Origin: Martinezella lusitana
GTDB taxonomy: Bacteria > Pseudomonadota > Alphaproteobacteria > Rhizobiales > Rhizobiaceae
DNA length: 64,000 nucleotides
Direction: 5' to 3'
Assembly: GCF_016901135.1 (NCBI RefSeq)
Contig: NZ_JAFEVL010000030.1
Coordinates: 1-64,000, forward strand
Every line of letters starts with the position of its first letter. Positions within the stretch are counted from its first letter, which is position 1. A program made the translations under genes and the position numbers. Below the pieces are notes generated by a model. That model ran no database searches and was not told the DNA's origin. It saw only the letters and a program-made list of their open reading frames with translations. Below, in pieces: positions 1 to 8,364 of this stretch.

Positions 1-1
1 G

Positions 2-187
2 GTGAAACGCCTCTTCTTCGTCTATGCAGACAAGCACGCGCATGCGTGGCTCAAGCATATCGACAGATCGCAGATCGATATGGGAAGCGGCGATCGGGCG
101 CTTGTTCCAGGCGGCCGGCTTCACCCGATTTATCGCATTACGGTCCCTGCGGACCTTGTACAACAGGAGCATACAGATGGCGCGTGA
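2..187 (+). CDS. AbiEi-like type IV antitoxin, C-terminal end (cut by window edge)
   Basis: The frame is open at the left edge and ends at 187, so only the last 61 or so residues are seen. The segment reads KRLFFVYADKHAHAW, then a G-S-G-D-R-x-L-V-x-G-G-R-L-H-P stretch and YRITVP, which resembles the C-terminus of AbiEi-type antitoxins. These act as transcriptional autorepressors in type IV toxin-antitoxin systems. The gene overlaps the downstream toxin start by 11 bases, the usual translational coupling of such pairs. The N-terminal winged-helix domain is not in the window. Confidence 0.7.
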   Translation: MKRLFFVYADKHAHAWLKHIDRSQIDMGSGDRALVPGGRLHPIYRITVPADLVQQEHTDGA

Positions 188-1094
188 TCGCTACATGCGG
201 CAGGTCGAACTGCTTGTTCGGACGTTGCCTTATATCGCACGGCAGGATGTTTTCGCCCTCAAGGGGGGAACGGCCATCAACTTGTTCTACCGGGATATGC
301 CTCGCTTGTCGGTCGACATCGACCTCACTTACCTACCCATAGAGGATCGGGAAACGACGCTCAGCGGTATCGACGCCGCGCTTGACCGCATTCGCAACGA
401 TCTGCTGAAAAACCTTCGCGGTGTCGAAGTGCAGCGTATCGCTGGCGGCGGCAACAATGACACGCGGGTCCTGGTCCGGCAGGGCGCCACCGAAATCAAG
501 ATCGAGACCTCGCCGGTCGCGCGTGGAACGGTGCACCCTCCAGAACTGCGGGCGGTAACGGATGGGGTGGCCGAGGCGTTTGGCTTTGCCGAAATGCAGG
601 TCGTCTCCTTCGAGGATCTGTTTGGTGGCAAGCTTCATGCCGCCGTGGACCGTCAGCACCCGCGTGATCTGTTCGACGTGAAGCTGCTCTATGATAATGA
701 AGGGCTCACCGATGCATTGTTTCGCACCTTCCTCATCTACGTCGCAAGCTCTGGCCGACCCCCGCATGAGCTGATCAGGCCGTCATTGTCTGAACTCGAA
801 GAAGCGTTCGTGAAAGAGTTCGAAGGCATGACTATCGAACCCGTCAGCCTGATCGAACTGAAAGACGCAAGAGCGCGCCTGACAGGTGATCTGCTTGCAA
901 GACTGGATGAAAAGGCGATGCGGTTCCTGCTTACTCTCCATGACGCGGAGCCCGATTTCGAAGTCATCGGGCTGCCGCAGGCGGCGGCACTGCCGGCAGT
1001 ACGGTGGAAGCTGCTCAATCTCGCGAAGCTGAAGCAGCAAAATCCCGATAAACACATGCTGCAGCGTCGGGAAATCGAGAATATGCTTGCCTAG
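177..1094 (+). CDS. AbiEii-type nucleotidyltransferase toxin
   Basis: A 305-residue protein of the AbiEii/AbiGii nucleotidyltransferase toxin family, which blocks growth by modifying RNA targets such as tRNA ends and gives phage abortive infection or plasmid stabilisation. The sequence shows the GG(T) motif at residues 30-31 (KGGTAINLFYR), followed by SVDIDL at 45-50, the metal-binding nucleotidyltransferase motif. A later IKIETSPV strand and the FEDLFGGKLHA...RDLFDVKLL region are also typical. I chose the ATG at 177 because it overlaps the end of the antitoxin frame; a longer reading from 24 would run through antitoxin code. It forms a two-gene operon with the upstream antitoxin. Confidence 0.85.
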   Translation: MARDRYMRQVELLVRTLPYIARQDVFALKGGTAINLFYRDMPRLSVDIDLTYLPIEDRETTLSGIDAALDRIRNDLLKNLRGVEVQRIAGGGNNDTRVLVRQGATEIKIETSPVARGTVHPPELRAVTDGVAEAFGFAEMQVVSFEDLFGGKLHAAVDRQHPRDLFDVKLLYDNEGLTDALFRTFLIYVASSGRPPHELIRPSLSELEEAFVKEFEGMTIEPVSLIELKDARARLTGDLLARLDEKAMRFLLTLHDAEPDFEVIGLPQAAALPAVRWKLLNLAKLKQQNPDKHMLQRREIENMLA

Positions 1095-1106
1095 ATACCG
1101 GTCACA

Positions 1107-1300
1107 TCACGGCGTCGTAGGCAGGCCTGCGGCTTCGCAAAGGGGCGTGGTGCGGGGCTTGCAATCAACGATTCCTGCGATTGGTTGATCATCGGTCGCC
1201 TTGATGCGTATCGGGCCTTTGACCACTCCGTTGTCACCCGCCTGAAATCCCGTGGTAAAGTCTCCATATATCGACTTTCTTATACGCATTGGTCGACAGG
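1107..1300 (-). pseudogene. 3' remnant of an unrecognised gene beside the IS element
   Basis: A minus-strand frame ending at 1107 encodes a protein-like tail (GDFTTGFQAGDNGVVKGPIR, then a segment with two Cys and PLCEAAGLPTTP). It has no start of its own and fades out toward the IS5-family element at about 1374. I infer a gene broken by that insertion. I do not recognise the family, and the frame could be chance. Confidence 0.3.
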
Positions 1301-1319
1301 ATTGGGGTTTAGGCGCGAC

Positions 1320-1338
1320 AAGGCCGTTGGGGCCTTTT
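1320..1338 (+). terminator. Candidate intrinsic terminator
   Basis: AAGGCC (1320-1325) and GGCCTT (1331-1336) form a 6-bp stem with a 5-base loop, running into TTTT on the plus strand. It lies about 225 bases after the AbiE toxin gene and could end that transcript or protect against transcription entering the IS element. The T tract is short, so activity is uncertain. Confidence 0.35.
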
Positions 1339-1373
1339 AGTTGACCGAAATTTCGATACAATTTTTGGTAGCG

Positions 1374-2481
1374 TTGGTGCGGGGATCCGAGAGTTTTCGG
1401 ACTTCATTCTTTGATGCCGTTGTTTATGCGGTGGCTGCGTTGCTCCGGACGGATTTCGGGCGTGCGCATGCCAGCATTCGGTTGAGGACGGCGCAGCCGA
1501 TGGCGACCTCGGTCTGTTGTGCTTTGAAGGACCGCGCCCGCAATCGGGCGCCGATGATGGATTTGTAGCGGCCGATGGCTGTCTCGACCAACGAACGCTT
1601 GCCATATCCGGTGGCGGCTTGCCATTTCATTCGCCCGTCCGTGTTGATAGCCGCGACGTGCCGGTCGCGCTGGCTTTCGATCCCTGTATTCGAGCGGTAG
1701 ACTGCGTTGGTCCGAGGTGGAATGATGACGGCTGCATCGGAGCTGTGCTTGGCGACAGCGACGTAGGTTGGGATGCCGTCATAGGCACCATCGGCTGTGA
1801 AATGGCCGATGGGGACACCGATCCGGTCGAGCAAGGGCTTGACCTGCGAGGGATCGCCGCCATCCTGATCAGTCAGGACATTAGCAATGATTTCGCCGCT
1901 CTCGGCGTCCAAGGCCAGATGCAGTTTCCGCCAGCTCCGACGCGACTTGGCGCCGTGCTTCTCCTCCAGCCACTGACCAGCGCCATAGACTTCCAGCCCA
2001 GTGCTGTCGATAAGAACGTGAACGGGCTCCTTTGTCGGAGCGCTGCGGCCTTGCCGGCTGTCGGCCAATCGCCATGTCCGTGCTCGTCGGCTCAGCGTCG
2101 TGTGATCGGGGACGGCGAGATCCAGGCCCATCAACTTCAGCACCGATGTCAGCAAACCCTCCGTCTGGCGAAGCCGCAGGCCGAACACGAGGCCCAGCGT
2201 GAGGGCGGTCTCGATCGCCAGATCGGAATAGCGCGGCTGGCCACCGCGTGTCGTGCGCTTCGGTGCTCGCCACGACGATAGCGCTTCTCTGTCATCCAAA
2301 GCGTCAGGCTCCCGCGCCGGCGAAGGCCTGCCTCGTATTCCGACCAGTTCGTAACCCTGAACATCATCTTGCCTATACGATGGCGATGGGCGGCATTGTG
2401 CTTGAAAGGCATCGTTGCGAAGGACCGGTTGTTGCGCTTGCCGATCACCTAAGCCAACGCGATTAACGATCCACGCACCAA
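1374..2481 (-). mobile_element. IS5-family insertion sequence, decayed
   Basis: The element is defined by its DDE transposase frame and by an imperfect inverted repeat: TTGGTGCGGGGATC at 1374-1387 against GATCCACGCACCAA at 2468-2481 (one mismatch over 14 bases). The exact ends may lie a few bases further out. No clear target duplication was found by eye. The transposase inside is frameshifted, so the copy is probably not self-mobile. Confidence 0.6.
1424..2412 (-). pseudogene. IS5-family DDE transposase, frameshifted
   Basis: The reading begins at an ATG at 2412 (MPFKHNAAHRHRIGK...) in one frame and continues from about 2280 in another, as SSWRAPKRTTRGGQPRYSD down to the stop at 1424. Catalytic-core segments are recognisable: LIDSTGLEVYG with the first Asp, FTADGAYDG with the second, and LVETAIGRYK with the Glu. 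The break occurs around the LTLWMTE segment, where one base seems to be missing compared with an uninterrupted reading. Some IS5-group elements use programmed frameshifting, but I see no slippery run here, so a mutation is more likely. Confidence 0.75.
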
Positions 2482-2894
2482 AGTCGCTATCCACGCCTCT
2501 GGTCCCAATGCCGTCTTATGCTCCATCACCGATTATGGTGTAGTAGCATCCACGGCACAATCGCGTCCCTCTTTGGCACCGCCAACAAATCTGCCGCTTT
2601 TACCCGATCGGGAGACAAAGTTTCCGAATCTATGTTTTATTAACTATATGATATAACACTGTTCTTTCGCAATAGTGAATCGAAAATAGCCATTGCTTCC
2701 GTTGGTCATACGGCAATTGGCCGTGCCTCTAACCATCGATAGGTACTGGTTATCGATGGTGATGAAATAATATCAATTATTACATTGATTACACTTTATA
2801 TAAATTAAAATTATATTTCATTTCCAAATTATTATTTAAATACACATCATATTTACGATATTATACACCCGAGCGCTACAGCTCGATCCCCTGT
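2482..2894. other. AT-rich intergenic stretch with a palindrome, no gene seen
   Basis: This 413-base gap between the IS element and the end of the minus-strand operon is strikingly AT-rich from about 2620 to 2880, unlike the GC-rich surroundings. No coding frame of note is present. It contains the perfect inverted repeat at 2732-2760. It could be foreign DNA brought with the IS element or a remnant of a replication or partition region; neither can be shown from the sequence alone. Confidence 0.5.
2732..2760. repeat. Perfect 10-bp inverted repeat
   Basis: ACCATCGATA at 2732-2741 and TATCGATGGT at 2751-2760 are perfect inverted copies separated by 9 bases (GGTACTGGT). There is no T tract on either side, so it does not look like an intrinsic terminator. 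A protein-binding site is possible. Confidence 0.6.
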
Positions 2895-3608
2895 TCAACA
2901 ACTCCAATTCTCCAAATGATCTTGAATACCCAGCGCATAGCCACGCGTCCGAACAGTACGAATAAGATCCGGCCCCAACGTCCGAAGTGCCCTGCGAATA
3001 AGACCTATATGAATATCCACCGTCCGTGGCTCAACATCAGCGTCGGCTGGCCATGCTGCAGCAATCAGCGCCTCACGGCTTTGAACAGCTTCAAGATTTT
3101 GCAGGAGATGGCGTAGGAGACGGAACTGCAAGGCGGTTAATGGGACATCGCGACCATTCCTTTGCACCTTTGCGGTGGCTGAATTCATTTCGAGATCGGC
3201 GTAGTGAAGCACATTGGCCTCCGCCAAGACGCCGCTTTTTTCGATCAGGGCATCCGACCTCAGGCTGCGAAGAAATGCGATGAGACGAACCGGATCGAAG
3301 GGGCGCGTTAAAACAAGATCGGCACCATCCTTTTCGAGCAATGGATTGCTCAATTTGTCGAATTCATTGCAAAGAAGAGCAATGGCGATTTCAGGCCGTG
3401 CAATCTTAAGAGATCGCAAGCCCCCAAGCTCCATTTCAGAGGTCGCGCCGTTAATGATGACGACTCGCACGCTATCGTCACGCAGTGCGCGCACCGTTTC
3501 GTCCAAAGTGCGCACGAGTGCGGCAGGAAACCCTTCAATTGCGAGGAGATGTTGCAGAAGCAGAAACATTTGCGCATCGTGCGAATGGATAAGAATGCGA
3601 AAATCCAT
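2895..3608 (-). CDS. OmpR/PhoB-like regulator with a degenerate receiver domain
   Basis: A 237-residue protein with an N-terminal receiver-like domain (about 1-120) and a C-terminal winged-helix DNA-binding domain (about 135-230; LTALQFRLLRHLL and VDIHIGLIRRAL...RTVRTRGYAL). The fold signature is clear, but the phosphorylation residues are missing: the acidic pair after strand 1 is replaced in ILIHSHD, the acceptor Asp is Asn53 in VVIINGA, and the conserved Lys is Arg in VLTRPFDP. It probably works without phosphorylation, perhaps through protein or ligand contacts. A good GGAGAAAG site precedes the ATG at 3608. It follows the SDR gene by 20 bases and looks like the last gene of the operon that starts at 7472. 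No histidine kinase lies nearby. Confidence 0.8.
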   Translation of the reverse strand: MDFRILIHSHDAQMFLLLQHLLAIEGFPAALVRTLDETVRALRDDSVRVVIINGATSEMELGGLRSLKIARPEIAIALLCNEFDKLSNPLLEKDGADLVLTRPFDPVRLIAFLRSLRSDALIEKSGVLAEANVLHYADLEMNSATAKVQRNGRDVPLTALQFRLLRHLLQNLEAVQSREALIAAAWPADADVEPRTVDIHIGLIRRALRTLGPDLIRTVRTRGYALGIQDHLENWSC

Positions 3609-3628
3609 ATCTCTTTCTCCAGCTTGCC

Positions 3629-4405
3629 TTATAGCGGAGCGAACTCACCGCCATTCACATCAAGGATCGCGCCATTGATGAACCCGGCTTGCTCCGAGAC
3701 GAGAAAGCAGATGGCTGCCGCAACATCCTCCGGCGTCCCAATGCGTCCGACTGGAATGCGCGCCATCGTGGCCCTATTGATCTCACTGTCTGGTGGCCCT
3801 GCCATTTCAGTTGCAATCCGGCCAGGTGTTACAAGATTGACGGTCATTCCGTGACCGAAAGAGGCCGCTACCAGCGATCGTGCAAGGCCGGCGAGCGCCG
3901 ACTTCGACGCGACATAGGCGGCCCCAGAGATTCTTGGAATTGTGCGCCCTGCAATCGAGCCAACGAATACGATGCGCCCAAAGCCGTGATCGATCATATG
4001 CGGCAACACCGCCTGGCAGCAAAGCATCGCGCCGGTCAGGTTGACCGCGAGAACCGAATGCCACTCTTCGATGGTGATCCGTGCGAACGATGTCGGACCG
4101 CCGGCACTTTTGGGGGATATTCCTGCGTTGCAGACGAGGATATCCGGCATTGCCCATGCGCGCTCCAGCGCATGGAAGAACTGTTGTATCTCAGCGGGCA
4201 CGTTCAAGTCGACTGCTCGTGCAAAGACATTCTCTGCGCCGAACCGCGCCGAAAGCATTTGCTCTGCGGCTGTAACATGGTCCCGGCGCTGGCCGAAAAT
4301 AGCCACCTTGTAGCCATGCTCGAGCAGGCTTGCAGCGGTTGCCAAGCCGATCCCCGAGCTGCCGCCGGTGACGACAGCAAGCTTTTGCCGGGGAGCCGGA
4401 GTCAT
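3629..4405 (-). CDS. SDR-family NAD(P)-dependent oxidoreductase
   Basis: A 258-residue classical short-chain dehydrogenase. It shows the TGGSSGIG nucleotide-binding motif near residue 14, the NAG motif (LVCNAGIS), catalytic Ser in VGSIAG and YVASK, and a C-terminal GFINGAILDVNGGEF. It overlaps the ThDP-enzyme gene upstream by 4 bases, so the two are translationally coupled. In this operon it most likely reduces or oxidises a carbonyl product of the aminotransferase and ThDP enzyme. The substrate cannot be told from the sequence. Confidence 0.9.
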   Translation of the reverse strand: MTPAPRQKLAVVTGGSSGIGLATAASLLEHGYKVAIFGQRRDHVTAAEQMLSARFGAENVFARAVDLNVPAEIQQFFHALERAWAMPDILVCNAGISPKSAGGPTSFARITIEEWHSVLAVNLTGAMLCCQAVLPHMIDHGFGRIVFVGSIAGRTIPRISGAAYVASKSALAGLARSLVAASFGHGMTVNLVTPGRIATEMAGPPDSEINRATMARIPVGRIGTPEDVAAAICFLVSEQAGFINGAILDVNGGEFAPL

Positions 4406-6102
4406 GCGGCACGATCCATCTCAGCGAACAGCGACAGGGGTGGATGTGCCTCTGGATCCGTCATCACTTCGATGAGCAGCGGTTCATTTCCTTCGATGCC
4501 ACGTTTCAGAGCTGCAGCGAGTGCCGCCGGATCGTTGATGCGGATCGACGGGCATCCGCAGGCTTTCGCAAGCGCGGCGTGGTCGACTTCGGCGAAATGG
4601 CATGCGGAGGTATATTGGCTGAACTTCACAGTCTCGGCGTCGCGCTGGAAACCCAGAATGCCATTATTGAGCACGATGATGGTCACCGGCAAACGCATCC
4701 GCATCATCGTTTCGAGCTCGGCCCAGCTATGGGCAAAACCGCCGTCGCCGACGACCGCGACCACCGGACGTTTCGGCTCGGCAGCCTTGGCGCCGAGCGC
4801 AAGCGGGAAACCCCATCCAAGTCCGGCTAGGCCTCGCGGCGTGATGAAACGCATGCCCGCCCGTGGCGCCCTCAGCTGCCCAAGAATCCACATGGAGGAA
4901 TAGCTGGCGTCCGCGACGATTGCGATATCGCGCTGCAGCCAGGGCTGCAATTCAGCCATGACCCGCTCCGGACGAATGGGAGAATTGACCGAGGCATACT
5001 GAGCATGGCGCGCTTCATCGAAATGTCGCCAAAATAAAGCAATCCGCTCTTCGAGAGGCGCGCGCAAGCTTTGCCTGAGCGAGAGGTCGCAGCTTTGAAG
5101 CGACCGGCGCAACGCCGCCAATGTTTCCCGGGCATCGCCGACAAGTCGGAGAGCCTCATAATTACGGCCAACTTCCGTCGGGTCGATGTCGATATGGATC
5201 ACGCTTGCCTTGGCCGGTATCTGTCGCCAATTATCAGTGCCGTTCTGATTGGTGCGAGTGCCGACCAGGACGACAAGATCGGCGTCCGACATGAGTTCAT
5301 GGCTGTAGAACCCCAGGGATCGAGGACCGACGAGCGAGCCGAGGACGCCGACAGACAGCGGATGGAGTTCGCTGACAGCGCCCTTCCCCATGTTGGTGGT
5401 GAAGACGGGCAAGCCTGCCTCATCCTGTAGACGTGCCAGTTCCTCTGCCGCCCCACCGCAATGAACACCGCCGCCAGCAAGGACGACCGGAGATCGGGCA
5501 CTGGCGATCCGTTCAGCGGCTGTTTGCATATCGTGATCCGATGGCCGGGTTCGATCAAGCGGCCACCGTCCGAGATTGCTGGTGCGGGATGCCTCGGTGA
5601 CGGGCGCCGGCGAACGCAACAGATCTGCGGGCAGCAGCAAGGCCACGGGGCCAGGGCGGCCGGAGGTGGCGGCAGTGAACGCCGCATCGACATAGTCGTC
5701 TATCCGTTCGGCAACCGTGACGCGCCGGACCCATTTGGTGCAGGATTGGAACAGCGCAATCTGATCGAAGTCCTGAAAAGCGTTCCTGTCCGTCTGATCG
5801 CGTTCAACATCCTGGACCAATGCGACAACCGGAATGCTCGCCTTGAGGCATTCGCCAAACGGAGGCACGAGCAATGTCGCGGCCGGACCGTTCTGCGCGG
5901 CAACAACCCCGACTTTCCCGGAGGTGCGCGCATAGCCATCTGCCATGGCTCCGCCCATGTTCTCCTGTCGATAGGCGATCTGTCGAATGCCGCGCGCTTC
6001 GGCGGCAAGGATGAGCGCCGACGGCAGGCTCTGGGCGAAAATCATCTCGACACCGTGACGTCCGAGCGCTTCTGCAATCCGGTCCGCGACCGTATCCGTC
6101 AT
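4402..6102 (-). CDS. Thiamine diphosphate-dependent enzyme (acetolactate synthase-like)
   Basis: About 566 residues with the three-domain layout of the acetolactate synthase/benzoylformate decarboxylase superfamily: N-terminal pyrimidine-binding domain with the catalytic Glu in YRQENMGGAMADGYAR, a central domain, and a C-terminal diphosphate-binding domain with VVGDGGFAHS...IIVLNN, the GDG...NN motif. I prefer the ATG at 6102, preceded by AAGGAG; a start at 6117 would overlap the aminotransferase stop by 4 bases and is also possible. The family decarboxylates or ligates 2-oxo acids. With the aminotransferase upstream, it probably acts on the oxo product of transamination. No small regulatory subunit gene is present, which argues against true branched-chain acetolactate synthase. 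Confidence 0.85.
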   Translation of the reverse strand: MTDTVADRIAEALGRHGVEMIFAQSLPSALILAAEARGIRQIAYRQENMGGAMADGYARTSGKVGVVAAQNGPAATLLVPPFGECLKASIPVVALVQDVERDQTDRNAFQDFDQIALFQSCTKWVRRVTVAERIDDYVDAAFTAATSGRPGPVALLLPADLLRSPAPVTEASRTSNLGRWPLDRTRPSDHDMQTAAERIASARSPVVLAGGGVHCGGAAEELARLQDEAGLPVFTTNMGKGAVSELHPLSVGVLGSLVGPRSLGFYSHELMSDADLVVLVGTRTNQNGTDNWRQIPAKASVIHIDIDPTEVGRNYEALRLVGDARETLAALRRSLQSCDLSLRQSLRAPLEERIALFWRHFDEARHAQYASVNSPIRPERVMAELQPWLQRDIAIVADASYSSMWILGQLRAPRAGMRFITPRGLAGLGWGFPLALGAKAAEPKRPVVAVVGDGGFAHSWAELETMMRMRLPVTIIVLNNGILGFQRDAETVKFSQYTSACHFAEVDHAALAKACGCPSIRINDPAALAAALKRGIEGNEPLLIEVMTDPEAHPPLSLFAEMDRAA

Positions 6103-6113
6103 TGAGGTCTCCT

Positions 6114-7472
6114 TCATTGCCGTCCCTCCCAACCCGTTCTGCTGTTCTTTTCCAGAAAATCGTCAAATGCTGCGACAATGCTTTCGACATCGGCATCAGA
6201 CATCGGCGTTGACAGGCATGCAGCGGCCCCGAACGGCAGCAAAATCCCGCATGCCAGGAAATGTCGTGAGAGCGCCCGCATGATGTCATTCTCCTCCGGT
6301 GTCATTGTCGCCACATGGAAACTCGTCGGCGCGATCACCCGTGGATGGATGCGAAACAAGGACGCCGCTCCGGAAACTGAAAACGGCGCGCCCCGTTTCA
6401 GGGCTGCATGCGCCAACCCCTTGCGCAAACCATCCCCCAATCGCTCCAGGCGATCGAAGGCCTCAAGCGTCATGGCCTCCATTGCAGCCTTTCCGGCAAC
6501 CATGGACACGGGATTGGCCGAAAACGTACCGCCTTGTGAAACGAGCGGCGCCTCATCGTCGGCGCCGAACACAGCCATGACGTCCGTGCGGCCACCAATG
6601 GCGCCCACTGGAAAGCCGCCGCCGATGATCTTGCCGACGGTGATCAGATCCGGCTCAAGACCATAGCGGGCCGAAGCACCGGCAAAACTCTGCCTTAAAT
6701 TGAGAACTTCGTCGGCAATGACAAGAATGCCGTATTTGCGGGCGACGGCAGACACTGCGGCGATGAAGTCCGGCGCCGGATGCAGGAGGCCTGCCCTGCT
6801 CGGCATCGGATCAATGAGAATGGCAGCGACGTCGTTTGCTCTTGGAGCAATTGCCGGCTCTATACCGGCCGAGTCGTTGAAATTCAGCACGAGGACATCA
6901 TCGGTGATCGATTCCGGCGCGCCGGGATAACCGAGCTTAGGCAAATTTCTACCGGAAGCGTCGTCTGCGATCACGCCACCCTGACCAGCCTCGGCCCAGT
7001 CATAGGCGCCATGATAGGAACCTGCAAAGCGGACAATTGCTGATCGCTGGGTAAAGGCCCGCGCAGCCTTGATGGCAAACATGACGGCTTCGGTACCACT
7101 ATTGACGAAACGCACCTTTTCCATCGCCGGTATGCGCGAGACCAGTAGTTCGCCGAGCACGATCTCATATTCCGTGGGATTGGCGAAACATGTGCCCGTT
7201 TTCAAGACTTTTTCCACGGCCTCCGTGACGGGTGCGAAACCGTGGCCATGGATCAATGTCGTAAAGTTGTTGTTGAGGTCGAGCAGACGGTTGCCGTCCG
7301 CATCCCAAACATAGGCTCCCTCGCCTTTGGCGACGTAAATCGGGATGGGATCCCTCTCGATCGTGGAGCGTGTAACACCAGCCGGAAAAACGCCTTTCCC
7401 CCGGCGAAAGAGATGAGTTGATCGGGCTCGAATAGCCGACCAGCCTCGTCCCTGAGCTTTATCCGTAAACAT
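6114..7472 (-). CDS. Class III aminotransferase (glutamate-1-semialdehyde aminomutase-like)
   Basis: A 452-residue PLP-dependent enzyme. Recognisable parts are GVTRSTIERDPIPIYVAKGEG at the N-terminus (about 32-52), the cofactor-binding FVNSGTEAVMFAIKAAR, ADEVLNLR with the PLP Asp, and the Schiff-base Lys in TVGKIIGGGFPVGAIGG. Family members are either glutamate-1-semialdehyde mutases or omega-amino-acid and amine transaminases. The catabolic setting next to a polyamine-type importer favours the latter. It is first in the 7472-2895 operon. No Shine-Dalgarno-like sequence is seen before the ATG at 7472. A perfect palindrome at 7528-7543, 56 bases upstream of the start, is a likely operator. Confidence 0.88.
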   Translation of the reverse strand: MFTDKAQGRGWSAIRARSTHLFRRGKGVFPAGVTRSTIERDPIPIYVAKGEGAYVWDADGNRLLDLNNNFTTLIHGHGFAPVTEAVEKVLKTGTCFANPTEYEIVLGELLVSRIPAMEKVRFVNSGTEAVMFAIKAARAFTQRSAIVRFAGSYHGAYDWAEAGQGGVIADDASGRNLPKLGYPGAPESITDDVLVLNFNDSAGIEPAIAPRANDVAAILIDPMPSRAGLLHPAPDFIAAVSAVARKYGILVIADEVLNLRQSFAGASARYGLEPDLITVGKIIGGGFPVGAIGGRTDVMAVFGADDEAPLVSQGGTFSANPVSMVAGKAAMEAMTLEAFDRLERLGDGLRKGLAHAALKRGAPFSVSGAASLFRIHPRVIAPTSFHVATMTPEENDIMRALSRHFLACGILLPFGAAACLSTPMSDADVESIVAAFDDFLEKNSRTGWEGRQ

Positions 7473-7527
7473 GATAGGAGGCTTTCTGTTGCAAGTTCAG
7501 ACGCGTGTCTTTGCACCGCCTTTATAT

Positions 7528-7543
7528 TTTTGTTGCAACAAAA
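7528..7543. promoter_or_regulatory. Likely GntR-regulator operator upstream of the aminotransferase operon
   Basis: TTTTGTTGCAACAAAA is a perfect 16-bp palindrome in the gap between the aminotransferase start (7472) and the GntR gene end (7581). An almost identical site lies at 8300-8315 before the regulator gene, and a half copy (TGTTGCAA) is at 7487-7494. The size and symmetry suit a GntR/FCD dimer. Binding is inferred. Confidence 0.65.
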
Positions 7544-7580
7544 TTACTCGCCGTCAAGTCAATGCATCAAAATTTTGGCC

Positions 7581-8270
7581 TCAAGAGCGCAAATTTCCCC
7601 GCGCCGCGCGCCGCAGACTACGATAGCCATCGCGGATATCGCTCTCGAAGGCGGCTCTCAAAGCGGCGCCATCACGCTCAGTGAGCGCCTCCATTGCCAT
7701 CTCATGATTGCGCACGCCGTACTTCTCTTCGGCAAACTCCGGATAGAGGTTGTAGAGCGACGGACCGATGCGCAGCCACAGCCCTTCGATCATTGAGACT
7801 AAATGAGGAAGGCCTGCCATGCGATAGACCGAGAAATGAAATTCCTTGTTGTGCCGAAGCGCTGTCGTGTAGTCACCCACCTCCAGAGCCGAATTGATCT
7901 CATCCTGAATTTGTCGTAATTTATCAATATCTTGATCCGCCCCGTGCAACGCCGCTCGCTCGGCCGCAAGACCCTCCAGAGCAAGCCTGATCGAGGTTAT
8001 CTCCTTTAAATCCGACTCCCTGAGAACGGGAACGATCACCGTCTTGGGACCGGCGTAAACCAGTGCGCCGTCACCGATCAGGCGATTGATGGCATCGCGA
8101 GCAGGCGTCGAACTGATCCCCAGCTCCTCAGCGACGGCGCGAACCGTCATCTTGTAGCCAGGCTCATAGACACCTCGGATCAAGCGCTCCTTCATTTCCC
8201 GATATGCGGTATCTCCCAACCCGCTAGCCTGCCGATCCAAACCTGCACCTTCTCCCAGTTCTAATATCAT
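7581..8270 (-). CDS. GntR-family transcriptional regulator (FCD domain)
   Basis: A 229-residue regulator with an N-terminal winged helix (AYREMKERLIRGVYEPG...VRAVAEELGISSTPARDAI) and an all-helical FCD ligand-binding domain (ITSIRLALEGLAAERA; HNKEFHFSVYRMAG; HEMAMEAL). FCD regulators usually sense an organic acid and repress nearby catabolic genes. It sits between the operon 7472-2895 and the divergent ABC transporter at 8525, and near-identical palindromes at 7528 and 8300 flank it. It therefore probably controls the aminotransferase operon and itself, and perhaps the transporter. Confidence 0.9.
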   Translation of the reverse strand: MILELGEGAGLDRQASGLGDTAYREMKERLIRGVYEPGYKMTVRAVAEELGISSTPARDAINRLIGDGALVYAGPKTVIVPVLRESDLKEITSIRLALEGLAAERAALHGADQDIDKLRQIQDEINSALEVGDYTTALRHNKEFHFSVYRMAGLPHLVSMIEGLWLRIGPSLYNLYPEFAEEKYGVRNHEMAMEALTERDGAALRAAFESDIRDGYRSLRRAARGNLRS

Positions 8271-8299
8271 TTTCCGTTCCCGCTGTTGACAGGCTAATA

Positions 8300-8315
8300 T
8301 TTTGATGCAACAAAA
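8300..8315. promoter_or_regulatory. Second copy of the GntR-type palindrome
   Basis: TTTTGATGCAACAAAA matches the palindrome at 7528-7543 at 15 of 16 positions. It lies 30 bases upstream of the GntR start (8270), within the divergent region shared with the ABC transporter, which suggests autoregulation. Confidence 0.6.
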
Positions 8316-8364
8316 AGATTATGTGAAGTTTTCGCAAAGCGATTGTCACATCAAAAAAAGCTTT

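Noticed and set aside
2412..2494. Extended N-terminus of the IS5 transposase frame reaching 2494
   Set aside because: This part is read out of frame across the element end; the family-like N-terminus is in a different frame starting at 2412.
4402..6102. Possible sulfoacetaldehyde acetyltransferase or biosynthetic acetolactate synthase identity for the ThDP enzyme
   Set aside because: The fold is clear, but I see no feature that distinguishes a specific reaction, and no small subunit gene is present.
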